In this document: positions 34,366-42,898 of the stretch, piece after piece | Position numbering within the stretch: position 1 is the first letter of the stretch | Layout: each line of letters begins with the position of its first letter | NCBI RefSeq assembly: GCF_041333735.1 | Contig: NZ_JBGKFB010000001.1 | Coordinates: 1,233,001 to 1,297,000 of the forward strand | Direction of reading: 5' to 3' | Length of the DNA stretch: 64,000 nucleotides | DNA from: Veillonella sp. | Lineage (GTDB): Bacteria; Bacillota; Negativicutes; Veillonellales; Veillonellaceae | Program-made: the position numbers and the translations under genes | Notes under the pieces: model-generated | Told to the model about the DNA's origin: nothing | What the model saw: the letters and a program-made list of their open reading frames with translations, nothing else | The model's database searches: none

Positions 34366-35330
34366 TGGCTAACGATAAAACATTCCCAGAAGTTAAGACA
34401 AATCCATTAACAGAGGCTGCTAAAAAACGCTTGTCTCGTTCCATGATGTTCGTACCTGGTAATACACCTAAAATGATTAACAGTGCTGATATTCACGGCT
34501 CTGACTCCATCATGATCGATATCGAAGATTCCGTGCCTATTACAGAAAAAGACACAGCTCGTCTTTTAACTGCAGAAGCATTGAAATCTCGTAAATTCCG
34601 TGCAGAAACAGTTGTTCGTATCAACCATCCTACACAAACTCCTTATGGCTATGACGATCTTGATGTAATCGTTCCAGCTAAACCTGATATGATTCGTTTG
34701 CCTAAAACTGAAGACGTGTCTGAAGTTGAAATCGTAGCGAAGAAAATTGAAGAAGTAGAAAAAGCTAATGGCTGGCCAGAAGGTACTATCAATATTATCG
34801 TAGCTATCGAATCTGTTCGTGGCTTGTACAATGTTCGTGAAATCTGCCATGGTCCTCGCGTAGTTGCTATCGCTCTTGGCGCTGAAGACTATCGTGCTGA
34901 CCTTCGTACAGGTAAACATAAACCAGCTGTTGAATTATTGTTCGCTCGTCAAACAATTCTTCATGCCGCACGTGAAGCAGGTATCCGTGTAATTGATACT
35001 GTATTCTCCGACGTGAAAGACCCACAAGGCTTCCGCGAAGAAGTTGAATTCATTAAAGCTTTGGGCTACGATGGCAAATCTTGTATCCACCCAAGCCAAA
35101 TTAAAATTATCCACGAAGTATTCACTCCTGACGAAAAAGAAATCGCTCATTCCGTTAAGGTATTGAACAGCTATGCAGATGCATTGCGCAACAATAAAGG
35201 CGTAATCTCCGTAGATGGTAAAATGATCGATGGTCCTATCGTAGTACGTGCACAACGCGTAGTTGATAAAGCACGTGCAGCAGGCATTAAAGTTGAATTA
35301 GAGGAAGGAGCAGAATACGATGTTAAATAA
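34365..35330 (+). CDS. citE: Citrate lyase beta subunit (citryl-CoA lyase family)
   Basis: A 321-residue HpcH/HpaI-type barrel enzyme. RSMMFVPGNTPKMINSADIH, SIMIDIEDSVP (metal aspartates/glutamates), VVRINHP, IVAIESVRGLYN and GAEDYRADLRTGK match CitE. It cleaves citryl-(ACP or CoA) to oxaloacetate and acetyl-thioester. The N-terminus has about 25 extra residues before the barrel. ATG overlaps the citD stop by one base and the stop overlaps citF by 11 bases, so the three are tightly coupled. A related lyase (citramalyl or malyl) cannot be excluded. Confidence 0.9.
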   Translation: MANDKTFPEVKTNPLTEAAKKRLSRSMMFVPGNTPKMINSADIHGSDSIMIDIEDSVPITEKDTARLLTAEALKSRKFRAETVVRINHPTQTPYGYDDLDVIVPAKPDMIRLPKTEDVSEVEIVAKKIEEVEKANGWPEGTINIIVAIESVRGLYNVREICHGPRVVAIALGAEDYRADLRTGKHKPAVELLFARQTILHAAREAGIRVIDTVFSDVKDPQGFREEVEFIKALGYDGKSCIHPSQIKIIHEVFTPDEKEIAHSVKVLNSYADALRNNKGVISVDGKMIDGPIVVRAQRVVDKARAAGIKVELEEGAEYDVK

Positions 35331-36867
35331 AGTAGGTCGCGATATCCCAACAAACATTCCAGCACTAGAAGGTCGCGAAGTATATCAAGGTGAATTCGCT
35401 ATTGAACCTAAAGCTCATCGCGCAGGTAAACCTGTACACATGAGTCGTGTTGGTACTAATAAAGTACTTGCTTCTATTGATGAAGCAATCGAAAAAGCTG
35501 GCGTAAAAGATGGTATGACATTGTCCTTCCATCATCACTTGCGCAATGGCGACTATGTAATGAAAATGGTTATGGAACGCGTTCAAGCAAAAGGTATTAA
35601 AGACATTACAATTGCGTCTTCCTCCTTATCCCCATGCCATGAGTTCTTAGTAGAAATGATTCAAGATGGTACTGTAACAGCTATTGAAACATCTGGCTTG
35701 CGCGATCGTCTTGGTAAATTCTTAACACAAAACCCAGGCGTATTGAAACGCCCTGTAGTGATTCGTTCCCACGGTGGCCGTGCTCGTGCTATCGAATCTG
35801 GCGAAGTTCATATCGACGTAGCTTTCATGGCTGCTCCTACAGCTGATCCTCGTGGTAATGCTACTGGTCGTATGGGTAAATCCGCATGTGGTGCACTTGG
35901 CTATGCTAAAGTTGACTCCCACTATGCAGATACAACTGTTATTATCACAGATAACTTAGTTGACTATGTACACAACTATGCAATCCCTCAAACTGACGTA
36001 GATTATGTTGTTGAGGTTGAAAGCATTGGTGATCCAGAAGGTATCGCTTCTGGTGCGGTAGGTTTCACTAAAAATCCTATCCAAATTAAAATTGCTGAAT
36101 TAGCTGGTGAATTCCTTGACCAAGCTGGCATCATTAAAGATGGTTTCGTATTCCAATTGGGCGCTGGTGGTGCTCCATTGACTGTGGCGAAATTTATCGC
36201 TGAAAAACTTCGCAAACGCGGTGAAGTAGGTGGCTTCGCTATCGGTGGTGCTACTGGTATCTTGACTGGTATGCTTGAAGAAGGTTTGATTCGTGCAATT
36301 TACGATACTCAAACATTCGATACAACTGCAGCAGCTTCTTTAGATAAAAACCCTGCACACATCGAAATGTCCGCTTCCATGTATGCTAACCCATGGACTG
36401 ACTGCACTACAAACTACCTAGACGTAGTATTCCTTGGTGCTACTGAAATCGACCTTGATTTCAACGTAAACGTAATGACTGACTCTAACGGTGTATTGAT
36501 GGGCGCTTCTGGCGGTCACTCCGATACAGCAGCAGGTGCTAAATGTACAGTTATTACTTGTCCATTGATCCGTGGTCGTTTGCCAATGATCCGTGACAAA
36601 GTTGCAACTGTAATTACACCAGGCTCCTCTGTTGACGTACTCGTTACTGAATACGGTATCGCAATCAACCCAGCTCGTACTGATTTGATTGAACGCTTCA
36701 AAGATAGCAACTTGCCTATCTTCACAATTGAAGAATTACAACAATTAGCATTTGATTTAGTAGGTAAACCACAAGATATCCCTGTATCTGATAAAGACGA
36801 AGATATCATCGCAATCGTAGAATATCGCGATGGCTCTATCATCGACGTGGTTCGTAAACCTCTATAA
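35320..36867 (+). CDS. citF: Citrate lyase alpha subunit (citrate:acyl-carrier transferase)
   Basis: A 515-residue class of CoA-transferase. Landmarks are DGMTLSFHHHLRNGDYVMK, SSSLSPCHEFLVEMI, SHGGRARAIESGE, AAPTADPRGNATG and GASGGHSDTAAGAKC. It swaps the acetyl group on the carrier subunit for citrate. AAGGAG-like bases lie inside the end of citE. The usual accessory genes for making and loading the cofactor (citC, citX, citG) are not adjacent, which matches the unusual carrier subunit. A terminator follows about 75 bases later. Confidence 0.92.
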   Translation: MLNKVGRDIPTNIPALEGREVYQGEFAIEPKAHRAGKPVHMSRVGTNKVLASIDEAIEKAGVKDGMTLSFHHHLRNGDYVMKMVMERVQAKGIKDITIASSSLSPCHEFLVEMIQDGTVTAIETSGLRDRLGKFLTQNPGVLKRPVVIRSHGGRARAIESGEVHIDVAFMAAPTADPRGNATGRMGKSACGALGYAKVDSHYADTTVIITDNLVDYVHNYAIPQTDVDYVVEVESIGDPEGIASGAVGFTKNPIQIKIAELAGEFLDQAGIIKDGFVFQLGAGGAPLTVAKFIAEKLRKRGEVGGFAIGGATGILTGMLEEGLIRAIYDTQTFDTTAAASLDKNPAHIEMSASMYANPWTDCTTNYLDVVFLGATEIDLDFNVNVMTDSNGVLMGASGGHSDTAAGAKCTVITCPLIRGRLPMIRDKVATVITPGSSVDVLVTEYGIAINPARTDLIERFKDSNLPIFTIEELQQLAFDLVGKPQDIPVSDKDEDIIAIVEYRDGSIIDVVRKPL

Positions 36868-36944
36868 TTGAGTAGTGCTGAAAGTCCGGGGAATCCGGAA
36901 CAGTTCCGCCATCGGCTTATCATCCTATGCTGATTAGATAATAT

Positions 36945-36988
36945 AAAGACCCTATCCATTGTCCTTGGACTCATGGATAGGGTCTTTT
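36945..36988 (+). terminator. Terminator of the cit operon
   Basis: AAAGACCCTATCCAT and ATGGATAGGGTCTTTT: a 15-bp stem, 13-base loop and T tail. The bases between citF and the hairpin (36868-36944) hold no recognised gene. Confidence 0.92.
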
Positions 36989-37115
36989 GATGTTTATATA
37001 ATGCTTTGGTACTAGCTAAAAAAATATTCACAAAATCTGATGTGGCAAAAATAGTACATGGATATAGTTATACTTTTACTATAAGAAGATTGGAGATCTT
37101 TAGGAGGTAGTTTCT

Positions 37116-37658
37116 ATGTACCGTTGTATTGCTAAGTTAGAGATTGACCTGGAGGGGTTAGGTGAATTTTATAGTGATGTAGGCGAACTAACTATGTATC
37201 AAATAATATCAGCTTGGTTACAGGATGATTTAGATGGACCTAATCCTGAAAATACAGTTTTTGGTGTATCAGAGTATGCCTTAGACTGGATGGCTGTGTT
37301 GCCTGGAGATATTTCTTATCGCAATCTATTTGATATGGGGAGTTGTAAACTTGGTAATCGTTCTGAAAGTATTGATTATTTATATGCGCAATTTTTACAA
37401 ACATTAGAAAGTATGAAACGATTTGAACCTGAATATAAATCCTTATGCTTGGATTATATAAACGTGATGCCACAGCATATAGAGATAACTCTAACCTGCT
37501 GTAAAAATGTAGACTTTTTATTATTATTAAAACGTTGGTTACGTAGTTGTAGTACTTATAAACATCCGATATACTATAAAGTGAAAGATGTGTATTATGT
37601 GAAATTTAAAGGAGTGTCAAATGGGGAATGTATGGAGATTACAAACAAAAACAGATAG
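37116..37658 (+). CDS. Unknown protein, coupled to the reader/nuclease-like gene
   Basis: A 180-residue soluble protein that I do not recognise. It starts MYRCIAKLEIDLEGLGEFYS, has a central Asp/Glu-rich part and a Cys-containing segment (ITLTCCKNVDFLLLLKRWLR), and ends in basic residues. There is no membrane helix or catalytic motif. TTAGGAGG precedes the ATG. Its last 38 bases overlap the start of the next gene, so the two are translated together. The pairing suggests a partner or immunity-type role, but nothing in the sequence proves it. Composition is AT-rich relative to the cit genes upstream. Confidence 0.65.
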   Translation: MYRCIAKLEIDLEGLGEFYSDVGELTMYQIISAWLQDDLDGPNPENTVFGVSEYALDWMAVLPGDISYRNLFDMGSCKLGNRSESIDYLYAQFLQTLESMKRFEPEYKSLCLDYINVMPQHIEITLTCCKNVDFLLLLKRWLRSCSTYKHPIYYKVKDVYYVKFKGVSNGECMEITNKNR

Positions 37659-38616
37659 TAAAGATGGTAAAAAAATATCTACTTATTGTAAAGAAGAATC
37701 TATTGCAGCTGTAGGGTGGAGTATCAATGATGATCAAATAAAAGAGTATAATGCAGAAGCTTTTGATAAAATTCAATCTATCAGAGCTAGTATTCAATCT
37801 AAAGATATTTATTATAAGGTTCTTGAAGAGTATAATTTATTCAATATTAAACCTGGTAAGAAGATAGTTGCTGTAGAAACTATAAAACGAGTGAAGCCAG
37901 GGGACTATATTTGGATGCGTGATAATGGTATTTATTATCTAGGGCGTGTAAACGAAAACTCTAATTTTATGTATAATTGTGACAAGGATGCATTAGATTT
38001 TGATGCAGCTAATCAAATTACAGGAGTTAAGTGGGAACGGATTGGTGATGAAAGCCAGGTGCCAGGAGCAGTCGCAACAGCCTTTATTCGAGGGCGAACT
38101 ATACAACGTATAAATAAAGACTATATGTTTGAATATGCTGAATATGCATTTGGGGGAAAACCATTAGTATTAGAGCATTCAAATAGAGAGTTTTTACAAC
38201 AATTGTTTTATGATTGTTTATCTCCAAATGATTGTGAGGATTTAGTTTGTTTATATTTATACGATAAGGCAAATTATATCGCAATTCCATCTACAAATAA
38301 GATAGCTACTGAATTATATGAATGTGTGTTAGTTAATCCAATTAATGGTAAATTAGCATATCCTCAAGTGAAAAAAGGAAATAAAGAATTAAATATTAAT
38401 GATTATATAGAGCTGATTAAAGACCATCCGAATAAAGAAGTATACTTATTTACATCTGAAGGTAAGGTTCAAGGTGATACTCATATAGATAATATACATA
38501 GTATTTCTCCGGATGAACTTTATAGTTGGGCAAAAGAAAAAATAGAGGGAAATAGTTGTTTAATCCCTGAGGGTATTGTAAAATGGTATAAACTAATACA
38601 CTCATCAGAAAAATAG
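37621..38616 (+). CDS. Putative EVE-like reader plus PD-(D/E)XK nuclease-like protein
   Basis: A 331-residue protein with two parts. Residues 1-165 (VWRLQTK, VGWSI, VKPGDYIWMRDNGIYYLGRV, then VPGAVATAFIRGRTIQRI) resemble EVE/PUA-like modules that bind modified bases. Residues 200-255 show an order seen in Mrr-type nucleases: E206 in CEDLVCLYLY, E234 in ELYECVLVN, and Q249/K251 in AYPQVKKGN. I infer a restriction-type enzyme acting on modified or foreign DNA. The family assignment rests on motif order only. GGAG precedes the ATG inside the previous gene. There is no adjacent methylase or helicase. Confidence 0.6.
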   Translation: MGNVWRLQTKTDSKDGKKISTYCKEESIAAVGWSINDDQIKEYNAEAFDKIQSIRASIQSKDIYYKVLEEYNLFNIKPGKKIVAVETIKRVKPGDYIWMRDNGIYYLGRVNENSNFMYNCDKDALDFDAANQITGVKWERIGDESQVPGAVATAFIRGRTIQRINKDYMFEYAEYAFGGKPLVLEHSNREFLQQLFYDCLSPNDCEDLVCLYLYDKANYIAIPSTNKIATELYECVLVNPINGKLAYPQVKKGNKELNINDYIELIKDHPNKEVYLFTSEGKVQGDTHIDNIHSISPDELYSWAKEKIEGNSCLIPEGIVKWYKLIHSSEK

Positions 38617-38637
38617 TTGAAAATTAGGAGAGAGCAT

Positions 38638-39513
38638 ATGAGCCAAGTATTTAAGCAAGATCTAACAGACAACTCTGTTCGCCCTGGCGGTTTGTTTTTC
38701 GTTGAGTTATTAATGCCAGAGCAGTGTGATATGCCTAGCCGCGATACAATGGTAGAGGTATTTACAAAGCATTTAGGCACTGTTGATTGCTTTAGCTATG
38801 GTGTTGAATCTGCTGGTTTTGCGCCTCAGGATTATAAGGTTCATTATGAGGATAATGATGCTGATGTTCCACCGACCTTGATGGTGACGAATTGTGAGAA
38901 AATCGATAAACCTGTACTAGATGATTTTGAACGTAGTCAGGTGTGGGATTGTCCAAATGTAGACGAGTTGCTAGATGAGTGCCAATATAGAGTATTTGCT
39001 ACAGATATGTTAGCGTCAGGTTTAGAGCCTAAAGAACGTGCTGATATGCTCGTGAAATATGTAGATGCACTGCTAGAGCTATATCCATCTTGCAAGGCCG
39101 TTGTCTTTGGACCGTCTCGGAAGGTCTTAAGTCGTGACACTATTGAAAATCATCCAGATAAAAATGTGACTCGTTTTATTTATTATGCCGTAAATGTGCG
39201 ATATTTTAGCATTCAAGGCACAGATGACATGATGGTTGATACGTTAGGTATGAGCACTTTATTCTACCCTGATGTGCAGTACCATTTTCACGGCATGAAT
39301 CCCGATGAAATCGTAAATCATGCGTATAGTGTGTTGTACTATATCTTTGAGCACGATAATCCTATTGATGACGGGCAAACAATTGCAGGCTTAGAAAATG
39401 GAGATATGAATCCAGATATTAAATGGACGGTTCAGTATGAAGACTCCTTAATTCAACCTGTTCGAACTGTTATAGATATTAATATGGGAGAATATGCATC
39501 GGGTACTCGTTAG
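38638..39513 (+). CDS. DUF4261 domain protein
   Basis: A 291-residue soluble protein. The order of segments (GLFFVELLMPEQCDMPSRD, then LMVTNCEKIDKP, DAL-LELYPSCKAVVFGPSRK, DTLGMSTLFYPDVQYHF and YSVLYYIFEHDNPIDDGQTI) fits DUF4261, whose function is unknown. An in-frame TTG at 38617 gives a longer form, but ATG 38638 has TAGGAGAG in front. It follows the nuclease-like gene by 21 bases and may share its mRNA, yet its codon use is closer to the core genes. Confidence 0.75.
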   Translation: MSQVFKQDLTDNSVRPGGLFFVELLMPEQCDMPSRDTMVEVFTKHLGTVDCFSYGVESAGFAPQDYKVHYEDNDADVPPTLMVTNCEKIDKPVLDDFERSQVWDCPNVDELLDECQYRVFATDMLASGLEPKERADMLVKYVDALLELYPSCKAVVFGPSRKVLSRDTIENHPDKNVTRFIYYAVNVRYFSIQGTDDMMVDTLGMSTLFYPDVQYHFHGMNPDEIVNHAYSVLYYIFEHDNPIDDGQTIAGLENGDMNPDIKWTVQYEDSLIQPVRTVIDINMGEYASGTR

Positions 39514-39541
39514 TTGTTAATCGATGAAAGGTGTGAGCATT

Positions 39542-39898
39542 ATGAGTAATCAACGTATTTTTGACATGGAACTTGTGAAAGTTGAAAGTTTGGAGAAAGC
39601 TGTTAGGACTCCATTTTATCAAACTGATTCCACAGGTGGCTCAGTATGGGTTATTAAACCTGGGCAAACCTTACCAAAGCATTACCATCATAACTCTGAT
39701 GATATATGGGTTATATTGCAAGGTAAGGGGGTATTTTATCCAACGCCTGATACAGAGGTGCCTTTTACAAAGGGACAAGTTATAGTATCTAAAAAGGGTG
39801 AATGTCATGGCGCAAAAAATACTGGGACAGAAGATGTTATCTTTGTAAGTATCGTTGCTCCTGTGCCTGCTGATTATGATCCTGTTAGTACAAATTAA
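39542..39898 (+). CDS. Cupin-domain protein
   Basis: A 118-residue single cupin. The metal motif 1 is KHYHHNSDDIWVILQGKGVF, and motif 2 includes KGECHGAKNTG, so three His/Glu ligands are plausible. Small cupins of this type bind sugars or small metabolites or act as isomerases; the substrate is unknown. AAAGGTG precedes ATG 39542, while ATG 39524 lies before that site and is unlikely. A terminator follows directly. Confidence 0.8.
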   Translation: MSNQRIFDMELVKVESLEKAVRTPFYQTDSTGGSVWVIKPGQTLPKHYHHNSDDIWVILQGKGVFYPTPDTEVPFTKGQVIVSKKGECHGAKNTGTEDVIFVSIVAPVPADYDPVSTN

Positions 39899-39902
39899 TA
39901 TG

Positions 39903-39966
39903 AAAGCACTTTATAGTATTTTCTTATCTTGTGATAGAGATATATTTATACTATAAAGTGCTTTTT
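39903..39966 (+). terminator. Terminator after the cupin gene
   Basis: AAAGCACTTTATAGTAT and ATACTATAAAGTGCTTTTTG pair over about 17 bp around a long loop, ending in a T run. Confidence 0.88.
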
Positions 39967-40070
39967 GTTTTATACAGTCATTCCTAGCAAATATCCTTTT
40001 TCTATTTTTAAAGGCTATTATTTTGGTGTTACTATTCCTATTTGTTATTTCTATATTCTATATAATTCCA

Positions 40071-40099
40071 TTGACAGAGGACTTTTGTTTTCTTAAGAT
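40071..40099 (+). promoter_or_regulatory. Promoter of the MFS transporter gene
   Basis: TTGACA (40071-40076), an exact -35 match, 17 bases, then TAAGAT (40094-40099), about 40 bases before the ATG at 40140. Confidence 0.7.
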
Positions 40100-40139
40100 A
40101 GTAAGGTATGTAATATCTTAAGTAGTAGAAAGGAATTAT

Positions 40140-41453
40140 ATGAACTCATCTACACCAGAGCCTCAAAGTGGGGCCATCGATTTCAAAGACTTTACAAAGC
40201 GGCGTATGCTACACGTAGTCTTACCTTTATTTATTGTTTCCATCATTGCCTTCTTAGACCGTGTTAATATTGCCTATGCAGGCTTGACCATGAAAGAGAA
40301 TTTACCATGGTTAACGCCAGAGGTATTCGGTATGGGGGCCGGTATTTTCTTTATTGGCTACGTTTTATTTGAAGTGCCAGCATCCTTAATAGCTGCTCGC
40401 TGTAACGCTATGCATTGGGTGGCTCGTATCATGTTTAGTTGGGGTCTCGTATGTATTCTTATGACGACGATGACTACAGAGTTGGAGTTTTATATTTATC
40501 GATTCTTACTCGGTCTATGTGAAGCCTCTTTATATCCTGTAATTTATTCGTTACTGATACCGAATTGGTTCTTGCCAAAGGAACGTGCGAAAGCGATCTC
40601 CTTGATGTTAACATCTTTATTGTTCTCTAACATCATTGGTGGTCCATTGGCAGGTATCTTGCTAGATACAACATTCTTTGGTTTGCATGGTTGGCGCACA
40701 CTCTTTATCGTTGAAGCCATTCCTGCTGTAATTTTTGCGTTCATTTTCGCATTCTGGATGAAAGAACGTCCAGATCATGCATCTTGGGTAACTGATGCAG
40801 AAAAAGCGTATATCAAGGCTGAACTTGAAAAAGAAGAGCAACAAAAGCAAGCTGTAAAGAAATATACTACATGGCAAGCTTTAAAAGATCCAAAAGTATT
40901 ACGTTTAGCGTTAATTTACTTCTTATGGGTTATTGGCTTCTGGGGCTTTAGCTTCTGGATGCCTCAAGTTCTTAAAAGCTTATCTGGTTGGCCGCCAAGC
41001 GTAGTAGCATGGTCTATTGCGATTCCGATGTCTGCTGCATTACTTGTACAAGTATATTGTGGTTATTCCTCTGAAAAGCGCAATGAAAAACGTTGGCATG
41101 TTGCTACTACATTGTTCATTGGTACTATTGGCTTCTTAGCAACACCACATAGTTCATCCCCAGAAATTAGTTTATTCTTTATCTGCTTAACTGCTGTAGG
41201 CGTTTACGGTGGCATGGGTGTATGGTGGACAATGCCAACAACCTTCTTATCTGGTGCTGCTGCAGCGGGGGCGATGGGACTCATTAACTCTTCAGGTAAC
41301 ATGGGTGGCTGGGTAGGTCCTTACATGCTTGGTTTCATCAATGGTCATACAGGCAGCTTTACTTATGGTTACTATGTAATGGGCGCTTGTATGTTCCTTG
41401 CAGCTCTATTGATTTTGACATTGCCTAAATCTATGGAACACAAGGATGACTAA
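40140..41453 (+). CDS. MFS transporter, anion:cation symporter (ACS) type
   Basis: A 437-residue protein with 12 hydrophobic segments. MLHVVLPLFIVSIIAFLDRV, then NIAYAGLTM and the FFIGYVLFEVPASLIAARCN signature identify the ACS family (hexuronate, tartrate, phthalate-type organic anions). The inner loop is basic and charged (KEEQQKQAVKKYT). The substrate cannot be named, but a carboxylate is likely. AAAGGAA precedes the ATG. It has its own promoter and is followed by a two-level terminator. No metabolic partner gene lies beside it. Confidence 0.88.
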   Translation: MNSSTPEPQSGAIDFKDFTKRRMLHVVLPLFIVSIIAFLDRVNIAYAGLTMKENLPWLTPEVFGMGAGIFFIGYVLFEVPASLIAARCNAMHWVARIMFSWGLVCILMTTMTTELEFYIYRFLLGLCEASLYPVIYSLLIPNWFLPKERAKAISLMLTSLLFSNIIGGPLAGILLDTTFFGLHGWRTLFIVEAIPAVIFAFIFAFWMKERPDHASWVTDAEKAYIKAELEKEEQQKQAVKKYTTWQALKDPKVLRLALIYFLWVIGFWGFSFWMPQVLKSLSGWPPSVVAWSIAIPMSAALLVQVYCGYSSEKRNEKRWHVATTLFIGTIGFLATPHSSSPEISLFFICLTAVGVYGGMGVWWTMPTTFLSGAAAAGAMGLINSSGNMGGWVGPYMLGFINGHTGSFTYGYYVMGACMFLAALLILTLPKSMEHKDD

Positions 41454-41479
41454 GTAGTCCTGCATCAAATTTCAAAATT

Positions 41480-41541
41480 AAAAGAGCTATATCTCTAATA
41501 CATTCACATTGTAGCGAATGTATGGGGTATAGCTCTTTTTC
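41480..41541 (+). terminator. Two-level terminator after the MFS gene
   Basis: AAAAGAGCTATA and TATAGCTCTTTTT form the outer stem, and ATACATTC/GAATGTAT an inner stem, followed by a T run. Confidence 0.88.
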
Positions 41542-41610
41542 TTTAGTAATAATGCTGTTTTATGTATAATGAGAATAATAGAATCTACAGGATAAAAAAG
41601 AGAGAATAAT

Positions 41611-41684
41611 ATGTATAGAACGTTATTTTAGCAACCGTATTAGCAACTTTTACAATAGGCACATCTGTAAATGCTGTATCTTAA
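41611..41684 (+). pseudogene. Remnant of a secreted-protein gene: frameshifted signal peptide
   Basis: AGAGAG precedes an ATG whose frame stops after six codons (MYRTLF, TAG). One base out of step, the sequence reads LATVLATFTIGTSVNAVS and then a stop, which is a textbook signal-peptide core and cleavage site. Adding one T in the run at 41626-41629 would join both parts into MYRTLFLATVLATFTIGTSV. I read it as the only surviving 5' piece of a lost exported protein. Confidence 0.5.
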
Positions 41685-41702
41685 ACTTAAGGAGACAAAA
41701 GA

Positions 41703-42320
41703 TTGAAAGCGTGTAGACCCAAGTTTGATGAAATTTCATCATTTGATGAATTTAATAAATATTATTGGTATCGTGATGAACTTTCACAAATATGTAAATC
41801 ATTAGGATTAGAATATAGGGGGACAAAACAAGAACTCAATCATATTATTGAGCAGTATTTTAAAGGCAATTTAATTAAAAAATCATCAATAAAAAATAGA
41901 AGAAGGCAAGTGGAAACTATTACTTTAGATACACCATTACTTGAATGTAATTTTTCCTTTAATACGAAGTTTAGAGAATATTTCTCTGATTTAATAGGTG
42001 TTTCACGATTTAAATTTAATGCTGATATGGCTACTGCCTGGAGAAAAGTAAAGAGTGAAAAAAATACAAGCTTTACAATTGGAGATTTGCTGAAAGTATA
42101 TTATGGTGAATCAGATTATGCAAAGTATGACAATTCGGTTTGTCAATGGAATCAATTTTTTAAGGATTTTTGTGCAGATGAATGTAGTTGTAATTATTCG
42201 AATAAATTAAAAGTAGCATCTATTATTTGGAAAGAAGTTAGAGATTCAAAAAATGAAAAAATTTATTCAAATAATCTTTTAACTGAATATGCATATAAAT
42301 TGGAAGCGTATCGCAAGTAG
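41703..42320 (+). CDS. SAP-like/DUF6434-like protein
   Basis: A 205-residue protein. Residues 25-55 (YRDELSQICKSLGLEYRGTK onward) resemble a SAP DNA-binding helix pair. A middle domain (TLDTPLLECNFSFNTKFREY, then FSDLIGVSRFKF and AWRKVKSEKN) resembles DUF6434. The role is unknown, with nucleic-acid binding suggested by the SAP part. The start is TTG because AAGGAGA stands 7 bases upstream and no ATG fits. Just past the stop, another frame continues VEAIRHCKDVWENE, hinting at a frameshift that shortened the C-terminus. Confidence 0.65.
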   Translation: MKACRPKFDEISSFDEFNKYYWYRDELSQICKSLGLEYRGTKQELNHIIEQYFKGNLIKKSSIKNRRRQVETITLDTPLLECNFSFNTKFREYFSDLIGVSRFKFNADMATAWRKVKSEKNTSFTIGDLLKVYYGESDYAKYDNSVCQWNQFFKDFCADECSCNYSNKLKVASIIWKEVRDSKNEKIYSNNLLTEYAYKLEAYRK

Positions 42321-42385
42321 AAGCAATTCGTCATTGTAAAGATGTATGGGAAAACGAGTAATTAAATCTATAAAAGAATAACGAT

Positions 42386-42453
42386 AAAAGCACCTTATAT
42401 CCTATGAGAAGAGTCATTTGTGATGACTTTTGTATAGGTATAAGGTGCTTTTA
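42386..42453. terminator. Bidirectional terminator between converging genes
   Basis: AAAGCACCTTATA and TATAAGGTGCTTTT pair with further inner stems (CCTAT/ATAGG and GTCA/TGAC). With A and T tracts at both ends it can stop the 41703 gene on + and the coiled-coil membrane protein gene on -. Confidence 0.85.
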
Positions 42454-42469
42454 TTTATTTCTGATTTCT

Positions 42470-42898
42470 TTATTGACTTTGTTTTATTACATCCGGTACT
42501 TTCCCAGGATTCATATCGAGGTTTAAATCTGTCGATTTGAATGGTGAAGGGTTAGCTTCTGGTGGTTGTACTTTGAGTTCTGGGTGCAACCATTGTAGTT
42601 GTTTTAGTTCCCAGTCGTATTTGGCACCATCATTTTGTAGTTGGCGGATATCCTTAAAGACATCATCGATTTGGTCGCTATGTTTATTAGCCATCCCTTC
42701 TAGGATGTAAAGGCGACCAGCGACACTATCGACGGAGGCTCCATCATGGTCTTCATCGACGCGCCATTGTAATTCTGAAATTTGTATTTGCTGGAAGATT
42801 ATGACAATAACCAGCACGATAATAACGCCCCACATGGGTGTTTCTTTAGCTTTCAAAAGGGCCCGCAATTTAGATGCGAGCCCAGATGGTTTGTTCAT
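42470..42898 (-). CDS. Single-pass coiled-coil membrane protein coupled to LysR
   Basis: A 142-residue protein read from 42898 downward. Residues 25-45 (MWGVIIVLVIVIIFQQ) form one transmembrane helix. A coiled-coil-like stretch follows (LQWRVDEDHDGA to QIDDVFKDIRQLQ), then a proline-rich tail ending NPGKVPDVIKQSQ. The start ATG shares one base with the stop of the LysR gene upstream (TAATG). The frame runs further back inside the LysR gene, but that longer start has no ribosome site. The function is not recognised; a membrane sensor or partner for the regulator is only a thought from position. Confidence 0.65.
   Translation of the reverse strand: MNKPSGLASKLRALLKAKETPMWGVIIVLVIVIIFQQIQISELQWRVDEDHDGASVDSVAGRLYILEGMANKHSDQIDDVFKDIRQLQNDGAKYDWELKQLQWLHPELKVQPPEANPSPFKSTDLNLDMNPGKVPDVIKQSQ

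Noticed and set aside
41626..41629. Programmed frameshift at the T run in the signal-peptide remnant
   Set aside because: The frame ends 17 codons later without a mature protein, so there is nothing to express; decay is simpler.
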